Shown here: positions 25,052 through 33,557 of the stretch, piece by piece
Layout: the number at the start of each line of letters is the position of its first letter
Position numbering within the stretch: the first letter of the stretch is position 1
Assembly (NCBI GenBank): GCA_012729265.1
Contig: JAAYDL010000347.1
Location: forward strand, 1 to 41,224
Direction: 5' to 3'
DNA: 41,224 nucleotides
Source: Lentisphaerota bacterium
GTDB taxonomy: Bacteria; Verrucomicrobiota; Kiritimatiellia; Kiritimatiellales; Pontiellaceae
The notes under the pieces: model-generated
Seen by the model: only the letters and a program-made list of their open reading frames with translations
Database searches by the model: none
What the model was told of the DNA's origin: nothing
Program-made: the position numbers and the translations under genes

Positions 25052-25975
25052 CTAAAACGGAAGGTCACCAATCAGGTGGTGCCAACGCTCATAGAGTGAA
25101 GATCCGGGGGTGTAAGATCCTGATTCAGCCAATCCAAAGAGTTCTGTTTCTTCTCCTACAGCTATTGAATCTACGTAGAAATGACCATAACACATTATCC
25201 CTACATTAAAGGTGTCCTGAATTGCTCTTGCTGGCCCTATGGTTTCAAAGAGAGAATCAATGTCTGTTGGATCTGGGTGCGCCAGAGTAGAGCGAGTAGA
25301 TTCGCCAAAAAGGAATTCTGGTTCTATAACATCTCCAGCATGAATGTCCGAAAATGTAATCGTTCTCCGGTTTAATTCTTTGTTTATGTTGTCATTCATT
25401 GATGACATCAGAAGATCAGTATCTTCAGCGCCTAAAAGTGTCTCGAGTGACTGCTGGTATTGGTTTCGTATTTCCGGAGGTGCTTTCGGGATTTCAAAGA
25501 CCAAATCGTTATCCGTGACTTCAATGCACACGGCCTGTTCTGCTTCCCATTTCTGAGCCTCTCGCACAGCTGCTTTTGCGATCCAGGCAATCTCGTCAAC
25601 GGTTGATATATCCCAGCCGAAAAACTCGATCAATGCAGCGTTTGGCATCAAGCCATCAGTCACAAGATCTGGTGAAATTCCCGCTCCAAAGCCTTCTTGT
25701 TTCCACAATTCTCTGACTTTGTCATAGCGCTTGGCTTTGAGGCGGGTGGCGTCTAATCGACGTTGAAGGTTTTCGATTCGGGTTGTCAGCGTCGCAATTT
25801 TTTGCGTTTGAGTCTGGGGCTGGCTTTTCCTGTTAGCCCGATCTTCTTGAACGGACTGCTCCTTCGTCTCTGTTTGAGGCGAATTGCTCGTGAGATGACT
25901 TTTACGTGCGAAATGGCCCAATATAAATCCAGTGAAGAGACCAATTACGATGTAGATAATAAAATTACGTTTCAT
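25052..25975 (-). CDS. Membrane-anchored coiled-coil protein, paralogue 2
   Basis: 307 aa, unknown function. N-terminal membrane span (IIYIVIGLFTGFILGHFA), charged linker rich in Gln and Lys, coiled coil near 60-90 (IATLTTRIENLQRRLDATRLKAKRYDKV), and a C-terminal domain with WEAEQAVCIEVTDNDLVFEI shared with paralogue 1. The last third differs more between the two. The conserved WEAEQAVC block is also the best-conserved stretch at DNA level. Probably expressed first and followed by paralogue 1. No signal for export beyond the anchor, so the coiled coil is probably periplasmic. Confidence 0.65.
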   Translation of the reverse strand: MKRNFIIYIVIGLFTGFILGHFARKSHLTSNSPQTETKEQSVQEDRANRKSQPQTQTQKIATLTTRIENLQRRLDATRLKAKRYDKVRELWKQEGFGAGISPDLVTDGLMPNAALIEFFGWDISTVDEIAWIAKAAVREAQKWEAEQAVCIEVTDNDLVFEIPKAPPEIRNQYQQSLETLLGAEDTDLLMSSMNDNINKELNRRTITFSDIHAGDVIEPEFLFGESTRSTLAHPDPTDIDSLFETIGPARAIQDTFNVGIMCYGHFYVDSIAVGEETELFGLAESGSYTPGSSLYERWHHLIGDLPF

Positions 25976-26128
25976 GCGTGGATGGTTGCACGAATGAATT
26001 TTTAAGTCAATGTTGCTGTAAGTCGGATTGCCGCTTTTTGAATGTCAAAACACGATGTGTTTATAACCATGGATGCTGATCAGCCTTGAGCATCAGTGTC
26101 GATCCGCGGAATCCGTGGTTCCGAATAA

Positions 26129-26286
26129 TTACGTGCTCAGCAGCTCCTGCACGTCGCTCCACGTGAGCGATTGGCCGAGGTCTCCATCTTTTTCGAGGGC
26201 GGCATCGATGACGCCTTTTTTCTTCTGCTGCATCTGGAGCACCATTTCTTCGACGGTGTTCTGGGTGATGCGCTCGATGCTGCAAC
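26129..26286 (-). pseudogene. Orphan copy of the 3' end of the SNF2 helicase gene
   Basis: Encodes SIERITQNTVEEMVLQMQQ and on to SDVQELLST with a TAA at 26129, almost the same as the true helicase end at 27594-27752. Over about 149 aligned bases I count eleven differences, eight of them synonymous. Nothing upstream of it belongs to a helicase. It lies beyond the AAA_14 ATPase gene, so that gene is bracketed by direct copies of the helicase 3' end. Confidence 0.85.
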
Positions 26287-26390
26287 TGCTTTTTAGATCA
26301 ATGAGACCACCCTATGGTTGGCGATTGACATATGGATAGAATTAAGATAAACGAAACTGTCAGTTCAGGGTATCTTAGATTGAGGTAATT

Positions 26391-27578
26391 ATGTGGATTG
26401 ACAGATCATTGGAGAAACAGATTCGGAAGGCGTGTGATTCTCGGCCTGCGCTTTTGCTGACCGGCGCCCGCCAAACAGGAAAAAGTTCGTTGTTGCGGCA
26501 TCTTTATCCAGATGCGGATTATATGACATTGGACCGAGTTGCCATTGCCGAAGAAGCGGAAATGAATCCTGCTCTATTTCTGAATCGCTTTTCCGGCCCT
26601 GTAATTCTTGATGAAATTCAGTATGCGCCATCTTTGTTTCGAGAGTTGAAGGTGCGGATTGATAGTAATCGGCAGGAAACCGGGCGATGGATTTTAACGG
26701 GTAGCCAGCGTTTTGAGCTGATGAAAAATGTCAGCGAAAGCCTTGCCGGGCGTTTGCGCATTCTTCCGCTGGAAACATTAAGTGCGCAGGAGCTTCGAGC
26801 CTCCGGGTTTTTCAGTAGCTCCTCCATCAAAGACATTCTGTGGAAAGGAGGCTATCCCGAATTGTGGGCAACGGACGATCTCGAAAGTGGTGAGTTTTTT
26901 GAGGATTATGTCCAAACCTATCTGGAACGGGATTTGAAGGAACTTATTCAGGTGTCAAACCTTCGGGATTTTCGACGGCTGATACAAATTTGTTCCACCC
27001 GAGTCGGCCAACTGCTGAACTATGCCGATCTCGCGAAACATGTGGGGGTTTCTTCTGTGACCATAAAGAAGTGGGTCGGGGCGTTAGAAACCAGCGGGCT
27101 CATCTATTTGCTGCCGCCTTTCTACGCTAACATCGGCAAGCGTTTGGTGAAGGCTCCGAAACTATACTTTGCCGATTCCGGTCTGCTTTGTCATATGTTG
27201 AATCTGCAGGGGGAAGCGGCTTGCCTGCGCAGTCCCATGTTCGGGGCGATATGGGAAAATTTTGTCTTTTCTGAAATGATCAGGACCTTGCCGGTTAAGC
27301 CGGGGCACAATCTTTTTTTCTATCGCGACCAGAACGGAGTTGAAATGGATTTTGTCATAGAGATGGGCGGGCGTTTGATTTTTGTCGAGGCAAAAGCTGC
27401 TCAGAGGGTTGATCCGAGAAAACTGAATTTTTCTAAAATTGTTCCGCTGTTCTCTGATCGGGATGTCCAATGTCTTCTTATGAATTCCAGCGCAGAACAG
27501 TCTCCTGTTTGTTTGAAAGACTATTTCAGCGTTAATCCCTTGACGAATGAGTTGGGGCAGATTGTAGGAGAGGGCTGA
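26391..27578 (+). CDS. AAA_14 / DUF4143 family ATPase
   Basis: 395 aa. Walker A GARQTGKSS (residues 25-33), Walker B PVILDEIQ (70-77), then LTGSQRFELM and LSESLAGRLRILPLETLS-type sensor blocks. The C-terminal DUF4143 part has a winged-helix-like section (YADLAKHVGVSSVTIKKWV) and a GVEMDFVIE then IFVEAKAA end that resembles a PD-(D/E)xK fold. The family is very widespread, often in multiple copies and horizontally exchanged; its function is not settled. The start at 26391 has GAGG five bases upstream. It lies between two copies of the SNF2 gene 3' end, which marks it as inserted DNA. Confidence 0.88.
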   Translation: MWIDRSLEKQIRKACDSRPALLLTGARQTGKSSLLRHLYPDADYMTLDRVAIAEEAEMNPALFLNRFSGPVILDEIQYAPSLFRELKVRIDSNRQETGRWILTGSQRFELMKNVSESLAGRLRILPLETLSAQELRASGFFSSSSIKDILWKGGYPELWATDDLESGEFFEDYVQTYLERDLKELIQVSNLRDFRRLIQICSTRVGQLLNYADLAKHVGVSSVTIKKWVGALETSGLIYLLPPFYANIGKRLVKAPKLYFADSGLLCHMLNLQGEAACLRSPMFGAIWENFVFSEMIRTLPVKPGHNLFFYRDQNGVEMDFVIEMGGRLIFVEAKAAQRVDPRKLNFSKIVPLFSDRDVQCLLMNSSAEQSPVCLKDYFSVNPLTNELGQIVGEG

Positions 27579-27593
27579 CGACGCTCCTCTGTC

Positions 27594-30500
27594 TTACACG
27601 CTCAGCAGTTCCTGCACGTCGCTCCACGTGAGCGACTGGCCGAGGTCGCCGTCCTTTTCGAGGGCGGCATCGATAACGCCTTTTTTCTTCTGTTGCATCT
27701 GGAGCACCTTTTCTTCGACGGTGTTTTGGGTGATGAGCTTGATGCTGTAAACGGTGTTTTTCTGGCCGATACGATGAGCGCGATCGGTGGCCTGATCTTC
27801 GACGGCGGGATTCCACCACGGATCAAAGTGGATGACCATATCGGCGCCGGTCAGGTTGAGGCCGCTGCCGCCGGCTTTGAGGCTGATGAGGAAGAGCGGA
27901 ATCGAGCGGTCGGTGTTAAAGGTGCGAACGCGGTCCTGTCGATCCTGAGTGGAGCCGTCGAGATAGCAGTATTTCAGTGCGCGTGCCTCCAGCTCTTCGC
28001 GAATGATGGCGAGCATGGAGGTAAACTGGCTGAAGACGAGGATGCGGTGGCCGGCGTCGATGGCTTCATCGACCAGTTCAAAGAAGAGCTCGAGTTTGGC
28101 GGAGGGATATTCGCTCTTGAGGCCGGGCAGTTTAAGCAGGTCGAGATGACAGCAGGTCTGGCGCAGTTGGAGCAGGATTTTTAGAATCTGCATACGCGAT
28201 TTGTTGAAGCCCTGCGCATCGACCAAACTGCTGATCTCCTTTTTGGCGCTTTCGAGCAGCTTTTTGTAGACCATGTGCTGGTCTTTACTGAGCGGGCAGT
28301 GGGCCACTCGCACAATTTTGTCGGGCAGGTCCTTGGCCACCTCTTTTTTAAGGCGGCGCAGGAGAAAGGGGTGCAGTTTGCGGCGGAGCTTAATCAGCGC
28401 CAGTTCGGCGTCGGGGCCGCCGTTTTGGATCGGCAGCTCATAGTTTTCGCGGAAGGCCTTGTGGTTGCCGAGGTAGCCGGGCATCAGAAAGTCCATGATG
28501 GACCAGAGGTCGGTCACGCTGTTTTCAATCGGCGTACCGGTGAGGACGAGCTTGTGATAGGCCTGCAGCTTTTTGACGGTGACGGCATTCTGCGTGGTCC
28601 GATTTTTAATGTGCTGCGCTTCGTCGAGTACGACTACAGCGAAGCGGTGGTTGAGGTATTCATCCAGATCGCGGCGGATCAGCGCATAGGAGGTGATTAC
28701 CAAGTCGGATTTGGCAACCTTACTCCAAAGCTCGTGGCGGTCGCTGCCGTGCATTCTCAATACGCCCAGCTCGGGGACAAATTTTTCAGCTTCCTCCGCC
28801 CAGTTATCGACGAGACTGGTGGGGCAGATAATGAGTGCGGGCTGGCCGTTGGCCTGCTCGTTTTGACGTTGAAGTTGAAGCCAGGTCAGCGTTTGCAGCG
28901 TTTTGCCAAGCCCCATCTCGTCGGCGAGGATGCCGCAGAAGTTGCTGCTTTCGAGAAAGCGCATCCAGTATACGCCCTGCTTCTGATAGTCGCGCAGCGT
29001 GTTTTCAAGCCGCTCGCCGAGCGGGATCGGCTCCAACTTGGTGTCGCGGTTCTGCGCATCGGCTCTGGCCGTCCACTCCGGCGTACTTTCAACATCGATG
29101 CCGTCGAGCGCCATCAGCGATGACTGAACGTACGCGGCGTGAATGTTGTTCATAAAGAAGCTGCCGGGCGATTCGCCTCCGCCGACGGAGCAGTCGCTGA
29201 AAACGTTGCGTGCGGTTTCTATCGCTTCGGTATCGAGCAGAATAATACGGCCCTTCTTCTGAATGAACGCTTCGCCCATATTGATCGCACGCTGGATGTC
29301 GGCGTCGTCAAGGCTCTGGCCGCCCTGCGTTTCATACTCATAACCGACTTCAAAAAATCCGCTGTTGGATGCTGGGTTGATGTGCACCACCGGCAACACC
29401 GACTCCGCCTGATCCATAAAGGCCGCCGCCATACCTTCCATATCAATGCGCCAGCCGCGCCGCCGCAGTCGGGGCAGGGCACCGCCGAGGAAATTCAGTA
29501 CTTCGCGCTTGCCGCGAATCTGCCGGAGCATGTCGCCCCGAATGCCGCGAAATCCTTCCGCTGTGACGAGCTCAATGGCCGCCTGTTCCGCCTCGGGATT
29601 GCGGATTTGGAATTCGAGCAGGTCGTCCTCGGAGGGGATAGAAAAGCGGCTCTTTACATCTTCCTTTCCGGCGACGAGGCGGATCGCGCCGTATTCGGCG
29701 TACAGCACAGCGGAGAGCTCCGTTTGCGTTCCATCGATCACCAGCCGGAAGCGCGGTTTGGCGGGGCGGAGCGAGAGCATATCCTCCGAAATAGTGCGCT
29801 CCACCGAAATCATGCTCTCCAGCATCGGTAGTTCGGTTTGAAGAAACGCCGGAATGGCATCATGCGCGATTCGCACCGGCGCATCATAAATGGCGCGCAT
29901 CGGCCCCGGCAGTACGGTTTCAAGCTTGGTGAATACGCCGTCCTGCAGCACCCAGCCGTTTCCGCCGCTGACAATAAAGTCAGATTTAACACCCGCTTCG
30001 CTCAAGGCACTAAGATCACTAAGCTTTGAGTCCTTTGTGTCTTTGTGTTTTATATTATCTGAGTGAATGGTCAGCACCAGTTCGCCGGAGGCTTCGTCGA
30101 GCGTCATCTGAAGATGCGTTGAGGTGACGGCTTCATCGACCATCAGATAATCTTCGCGCCCGCCTTCATAAATTGGTTTTCCGTCGCACAGTTCAAGAAT
30201 ATTGATGAAGTCCGCCAGAGAGGCCGTGAATTTGCCTTTAGCCGGGCCTTCGCAAATGTCTTCCAGGACAAACAGCAGATTTTCGTCGGCGCTACTCAGC
30301 GCCAGCGGATGTTTTTTAGGCACTTCGTTCAGCGGAACAATCTCTCCGCCGATCTCTAGGGCGCAACGCAGAGGGACTTCGCACTGCGGAAGCGATTCGC
30401 GCCAGCTCTGCTTGAGTATAATTCGTAAAGTGGTCAGTGTACCGTTGGGATCGCGGGTGTGGTAGGCCGATTCGTCGAACGCCGCGAGCCGCTCCGCCCG

Positions 30501-30824
30501 GCGTTTTTCCTCTTCCATTTTGTCCACGCGGTGCGGGTCGGAATAGAGGCGGACCGCTTCGAGGCCGAGCGCCACCAAGTGTGCACAGATTTTGCCCTCT
30601 TCCCGGTTTTCGCGGCAGGGGCAGTGGTTTTCAACCAGGCCATCTTTAAGCACCTCGAACTTGCTGCGCATTCCGCGTAGACCGATCGACAGCTGACCGA
30701 TCACAAACGGATGTTCGTAAGTTACTTTATCCACTTTGCCGCGTTCGAACAGCGTCATGCCGTCCTTGAAGGTTTGGCGGCCGGCCCAGTCTTCCAGCAT
30801 TTTTTGTGTAAAAGGTACGTGCAT
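27594..30824 (-). CDS. SWIM-domain SNF2/Rad54-type helicase
   Basis: 1076 aa. Residues 60-90 hold a SWIM zinc finger (Cys68, Cys70, Cys80, His82). A ~500-residue bacterial SNF2-associated region follows. The ATPase core begins about residue 625 (DEMGLGKT, near 635; VVLDEAQH, near 731) and the second RecA lobe has HRILVFSQFTSM and the box WWNPAVEDQATDRAHRIGQ near 1000-1020. Likely a dsDNA translocase that remodels protein-DNA complexes. The start is the ATG at 30824; the frame stays open further up only because a word repeat (30838-30900) has no stop. Another repeat is inserted in frame at 30001-30055. The last 50 codons may come from recombination (see 26129-26286). Confidence 0.92.
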   Translation of the reverse strand: MHVPFTQKMLEDWAGRQTFKDGMTLFERGKVDKVTYEHPFVIGQLSIGLRGMRSKFEVLKDGLVENHCPCRENREEGKICAHLVALGLEAVRLYSDPHRVDKMEEEKRRAERLAAFDESAYHTRDPNGTLTTLRIILKQSWRESLPQCEVPLRCALEIGGEIVPLNEVPKKHPLALSSADENLLFVLEDICEGPAKGKFTASLADFINILELCDGKPIYEGGREDYLMVDEAVTSTHLQMTLDEASGELVLTIHSDNIKHKDTKDSKLSDLSALSEAGVKSDFIVSGGNGWVLQDGVFTKLETVLPGPMRAIYDAPVRIAHDAIPAFLQTELPMLESMISVERTISEDMLSLRPAKPRFRLVIDGTQTELSAVLYAEYGAIRLVAGKEDVKSRFSIPSEDDLLEFQIRNPEAEQAAIELVTAEGFRGIRGDMLRQIRGKREVLNFLGGALPRLRRRGWRIDMEGMAAAFMDQAESVLPVVHINPASNSGFFEVGYEYETQGGQSLDDADIQRAINMGEAFIQKKGRIILLDTEAIETARNVFSDCSVGGGESPGSFFMNNIHAAYVQSSLMALDGIDVESTPEWTARADAQNRDTKLEPIPLGERLENTLRDYQKQGVYWMRFLESSNFCGILADEMGLGKTLQTLTWLQLQRQNEQANGQPALIICPTSLVDNWAEEAEKFVPELGVLRMHGSDRHELWSKVAKSDLVITSYALIRRDLDEYLNHRFAVVVLDEAQHIKNRTTQNAVTVKKLQAYHKLVLTGTPIENSVTDLWSIMDFLMPGYLGNHKAFRENYELPIQNGGPDAELALIKLRRKLHPFLLRRLKKEVAKDLPDKIVRVAHCPLSKDQHMVYKKLLESAKKEISSLVDAQGFNKSRMQILKILLQLRQTCCHLDLLKLPGLKSEYPSAKLELFFELVDEAIDAGHRILVFSQFTSMLAIIREELEARALKYCYLDGSTQDRQDRVRTFNTDRSIPLFLISLKAGGSGLNLTGADMVIHFDPWWNPAVEDQATDRAHRIGQKNTVYSIKLITQNTVEEKVLQMQQKKKGVIDAALEKDGDLGQSLTWSDVQELLSV
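30001..30055. repeat. CACTAAG/TTTGTGTC-word repeat inside the SNF2 gene
   Basis: GGCACTAAGATCACTAAGC then TCCTTTGTGTCTTTGTGTTT: degenerate copies of CACTAAG and of CTTTGTGT. On the minus strand they read KHKDTKDSKLSDLSAL, a hydrophilic segment in the non-catalytic region of the helicase. The frame is kept open. Confidence 0.8.
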
Positions 30825-30837
30825 GGTTTTGATTCGT

Positions 30838-30900
30838 GATACGTAATACGTAATATGTAATGCGTGACTCGTAATACGCAATACGCAATACGTAATACTT
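30838..30900. repeat. CGTAATA/CGCAATA-word tandem repeat
   Basis: About eight degenerate copies of an 8-10-bp word (ACGTAATACGTAAT, ACGCAATACGCAAT) just upstream of the SNF2 start. Same word family as the inverted repeats around the TA cassette at 3824 and 5062. Confidence 0.9.
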
Positions 30901-30954
30901 AACATATATTTTTTAGCTTATTGAGGGAAATGTGGCGGTCATGTCTCAAGTTGT

Positions 30955-31059
30955 CTCCCGTTTCGTCCTTCACACATACTTCAGCAGAAGCCTGCTTGTC
31001 CAGTGCGCGATGCGCTCTTTCGATCGCGCAGGAATCAGAGGTAACGCGGGAAACGGGAG
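30955..31059. ncRNA. Candidate structured element, three-way junction
   Basis: CTCCCGTTTC (30955-30964) pairs with GAAACGGGAG (31050-31059). Inside are a 5-bp hairpin (AGCAG, loop AAGC, CTGCT; 30983-30996) and an 8-bp hairpin (TGCGCGAT, ATCGCGCA; 31004-31030). Together this makes a closed stem with two inner hairpins. It lies in the 456-bp divergent gap between the SNF2 gene and the SHD1 gene. No matching RNA family recognised; may be a DNA-level repeat rather than a transcript. The remainder of the gap, 31060-31280, shows nothing else I can support. Confidence 0.35.
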
Positions 31060-31280
31060 TCATTGATGTTGGGACGTCGGAGGTGAAGAAAGGTCAGTCG
31101 ACAAGATTGGGTGCTTTTTGAAAAAATATCCATAAGGCTTTGACTCCTTGCCCGTTCTACGTTTATATGTCTGCAAAAGGGCGCTCGACGGATGGGCCGT
31201 TGCCCGGAAAGAGTTCTCTGTAAAGATCGAATTAGATGTATTTTGGGGGAATTGAAGGTTAAGCAAAACATGGAGGGCGT

Positions 31281-32141
31281 ATGAAAAAGAGTATTGTGCA
31301 TTTTTTTGTTTGGGTTGCCATTGCCGTGGGTGCCGTTCAGGGGGCACCTGTTTATCGAACCTTCACGAACACCGAAGGTCAGACCATTCAGGCACGCATC
31401 ATTCAATATGATGAAGTAGGGGACCGGATTCTGATTGAGCGTAAAGACGGAAAAAATAAGGATTGGGCAGCGCTGTCCATGTTCTCAAAGTCGGATCAGG
31501 AATATATTCAGGAATGGATTGCTGCAGATCTGGTGCTGAACGAGAAAAGTTTGCTCGTTGATATCGACAAAAAAAGTGAAAATATGGAGAGCGATGTAGA
31601 CTATACCTTTGTAGCACCGCGCGGCGCATCAACAGGAACCTGGGAACGAGCAGAGGCCTCACGACTGGATCGCGAGGAGGTTCATTACCAACTGCGTTTA
31701 AAAAACAGCGGCAGCGATGATATTAAAAATATAAAGATCGAATACTGTATCTATTTAGTGAACGATTCCGGTGGTCGACGGTTGAATTCAGGAAGCGTTA
31801 CAAATGGAGTCATTGAGCTTGGTGGGCTCTCCAAAGATCACTACAAAGCGACGGAAACGCAAGAGGTCATTACTTCAAAGTACTATGAAAGAAGGTATGT
31901 ATCGACCTATGACTCCACAGGAGCGAAGAAGTCCTCTTCTTATCTTGCAAAGATTTCCGAGGTGGAAGTGGAGGGAATATGGATCCGTATTACTGGCCCG
32001 GAGCTGGAGGGATTGCCTGTGGTGCGTGATGTTTATTATCCAAGAGGTTTCGAGAAAAAAGGCTATCAATGGAATTCCACAACGAAAATCCTCGAAAAGG
32101 ATAAAAACGATGTGGGAGGATTTGTTTGGGATCGCCTATGA
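31281..32141 (+). CDS. Secreted SHD1-domain protein, paralogue A
   Basis: 286 aa with GGAGG four bases before the ATG. Signal peptide (IVHFFVWVAIAVGAVQGAP) then an SHD1-like fold at about 24-80: YRTFTNTEGQTIQARIIQYD, ILIERKDGK, LSMFSKSDQEYIQEW. SHD1-type modules of this exported kind are common in Planctomycetes and Verrucomicrobia relatives. The rest is beta-rich (EVHYQLRLKNSGSDDIKNIKIEY), resembling the second protein at 32661, which has the same order of domains. Exported, function unknown, possibly cell-surface or matrix binding. Confidence 0.75.
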   Translation: MKKSIVHFFVWVAIAVGAVQGAPVYRTFTNTEGQTIQARIIQYDEVGDRILIERKDGKNKDWAALSMFSKSDQEYIQEWIAADLVLNEKSLLVDIDKKSENMESDVDYTFVAPRGASTGTWERAEASRLDREEVHYQLRLKNSGSDDIKNIKIEYCIYLVNDSGGRRLNSGSVTNGVIELGGLSKDHYKATETQEVITSKYYERRYVSTYDSTGAKKSSSYLAKISEVEVEGIWIRITGPELEGLPVVRDVYYPRGFEKKGYQWNSTTKILEKDKNDVGGFVWDRL

Positions 32142-32160
32142 TCCTAAAAAATGCAGTAGA

Positions 32161-32211
32161 GAAACCGCAAATGAACGTTAATGGACGCAAATAAGTTTTT
32201 CTGGGTTTATG
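32161..32211. repeat. AACCGCA-word element, copy 1
   Basis: Starts GAAACCGCAAATGAACG, continues ATGGACGCAAATAAG, and ends GTTTTTCTGGGTTTAT. It is closely similar along its length to 34404-34454. Confidence 0.75.
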
Positions 32212-32272
32212 AGCGGTGTTATCTTCGTAAACTGGCCTGCACCGTTTGATGTTTCCGAGAGCCAACACGTAA

Positions 32273-32354
32273 CTTCGTTATCTTGGTTTTCTTCTGTAAA
32301 AAAACAAAAATGAAAATGAATGCAGGTTTACAGAAGAAAACGAAGAGAACGAAG
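32273..32354. repeat. CTTCGTT-word inverted repeat
   Basis: Arm 32273-32297 (CTTCGTTATCTTGG...) and arm 32330-32354 (...AACGAAGAGAACGAAG) are inverted with two mismatches over 25 bp and an A-rich loop of 32 bp. Word family ACGAAGA. Confidence 0.85.
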
Positions 32355-32501
32355 CGGGCATGCATCGGAAATTGTTTTGAGCAAGTGGTGGAGCCGGAAA
32401 ATCTTCTCTTTCAGTTCCTTACACCTCAACTTCTATCCATTTTTCCTTTCAAAAACGGCCATGCGTAATACTCTGCGGACAAGGATGTTATTGACCGAAA
32501 A

Positions 32502-32539
32502 GACGCTAAGAAAAAAAGCTGAATTCTTCTCTTTGCGTC
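32502..32539. repeat. GACGC-word inverted pair
   Basis: GACGCTAAGA at 32502-32511 is inverted with one mismatch against TCTTTGCGTC at 32530-32539; further CTTTGCAGTC-like words follow to 32560. Confidence 0.6.
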
Positions 32540-32599
32540 TTCGCCTCTTTGCAGTCATTTTCTGCTGAGGAGCCGCGTTAAGGAAAACTGCTTCGGTGG

Positions 32600-32640
32600 A
32601 AAAAGCAGATGCCGACCGCGAATAACGCGGCCGGCATCTG
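32600..32640 (-). terminator. Intrinsic terminator of the SHD1 paralogue B gene
   Basis: 14-bp stem with one mismatch, 32606-32620 against 32626-32640, loop AATAA. On the minus strand it is followed by CTTTTTCC. It lies 20 bp past the stop of the minus-strand gene ending at 32661. Confidence 0.85.
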
Positions 32641-32660
32641 GGGTTGGGGGAGGAGTAGGT

Positions 32661-33404
32661 TTAGTTAATGGTAAGTTGAGGAAGATCTTTCGTCCATGAG
32701 GCTAAGGTGTTGGGTGTGGAAAATTCCCGTATGGAGAGTACGCCGTTTGTGCCGGACCCATATACTCTGAAGGAAATTCCCAGTACGCTCTCGTTATCTA
32801 TTAAAACTTCGTCTGTGCTGCTTCCAAAGGCGGTCTGTGTGGTCTGTATTTCATAGACGGTGTTGAGCGCGACATCGTCGGTTTTGACCGTGACTTTTTC
32901 GCCTTCGGCCAAGCTTCCTATTTCAATATACCCTTGCTCCACACGCGAGAGCGTTGCTTGACCATCCTCGGTTGATCCGATGCAGTAGTAGTATTCGATA
33001 TAGAGCTTTTCAACGGGTTCTGTGGCAAAATTTCCGACGGTAAGCTCGCAAAAGTGCGCTGTTTCCCGCGTGTAACCATCTTCCTGCTGAACCGTTTTGG
33101 CTTTTCCCTGATTCTGCAGAACGGAAACGAGTAGACTGTCGGCTGAAATCAGCAGACTCGATTCATACCACGCTTCAATATATTCAAGATCTTCGCTGCT
33201 GAACGCATTAACGCCAACCCATGCTTCCGCGCCGTCTTCTCGTCGGAGCTGAATTTTGGATTCTTCAAAATCGATGCCTGTGATCTGGGCGTAAATGGTG
33301 CTGCCCTTTGTGTCGGTAAAGTTACGGTAAAGGCCGAACGCCTGAGCATGAGCAAATCCCGTCGTCAATCCGATTAGTACCAGTGTTAAAAATTTAGTTT
33401 TCAT
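32661..33404 (-). CDS. Secreted SHD1-domain protein, paralogue B
   Basis: 247 aa. The ATG at 33404 has GAGAGGG six bases upstream; a second ATG two codons earlier would overlap the ribosome site. Signal peptide (FLTLVLIGLTTGFAHAQA), then the SHD1-like module (LYRNFTDTKGSTIYAQITGID, IQLRREDG, VNAFSSEDLEYIEAW). A beta-rich C-terminal part with EKLYIEYYYCIGSTEDG parallels EIKIEYCIYLVND-type sequence of paralogue A, and a run QGYIEIGSLAEGEKVTVKTDDV aligns with its GVIELGGLSKDHYKATE. The two are diverged copies in convergent orientation with repeat-rich DNA between. A strong terminator follows. Confidence 0.75.
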   Translation of the reverse strand: MKTKFLTLVLIGLTTGFAHAQAFGLYRNFTDTKGSTIYAQITGIDFEESKIQLRREDGAEAWVGVNAFSSEDLEYIEAWYESSLLISADSLLVSVLQNQGKAKTVQQEDGYTRETAHFCELTVGNFATEPVEKLYIEYYYCIGSTEDGQATLSRVEQGYIEIGSLAEGEKVTVKTDDVALNTVYEIQTTQTAFGSSTDEVLIDNESVLGISFRVYGSGTNGVLSIREFSTPNTLASWTKDLPQLTIN

Positions 33405-33557
33405 TCTCATCCCTCTCTGTTTGGGTTTCGCGAATCCAGCGTTCGCATGGCCAGAAAACAGAAATGGATTCAAATTATTTGCCCTTTTATGATTACAGTA
33501 TTTTCATATTGCTTTCATGTAGGTGTAATGTTTTGTAACCAAAACAATATAAGCATC

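Larger units (their letters stand above)
32142..32605. other. Repeat-rich intergenic region
   Basis: 464 bp without a gene. It holds at least three word-repeat elements: 32161-32211 (similar to 34404-34454), 32273-32354 (CTTCGTT words in an inverted pair), and 32502-32539 (GACGCTAAGA against TCTTTGCGTC). Short open frames here look like by-products of these repeats. Confidence 0.7.

Noticed and set aside
30921-31121. Small gene in the SNF2/SHD1 gap
   Set aside because: The open frame runs through the hairpins, has no ribosome site and no recognisable product.
33530-33545. GTTTTG-TAAC-CAAAAC hairpin before pgl end
   Set aside because: 6 bp, AT-rich, no T-run; too weak to call a terminator.
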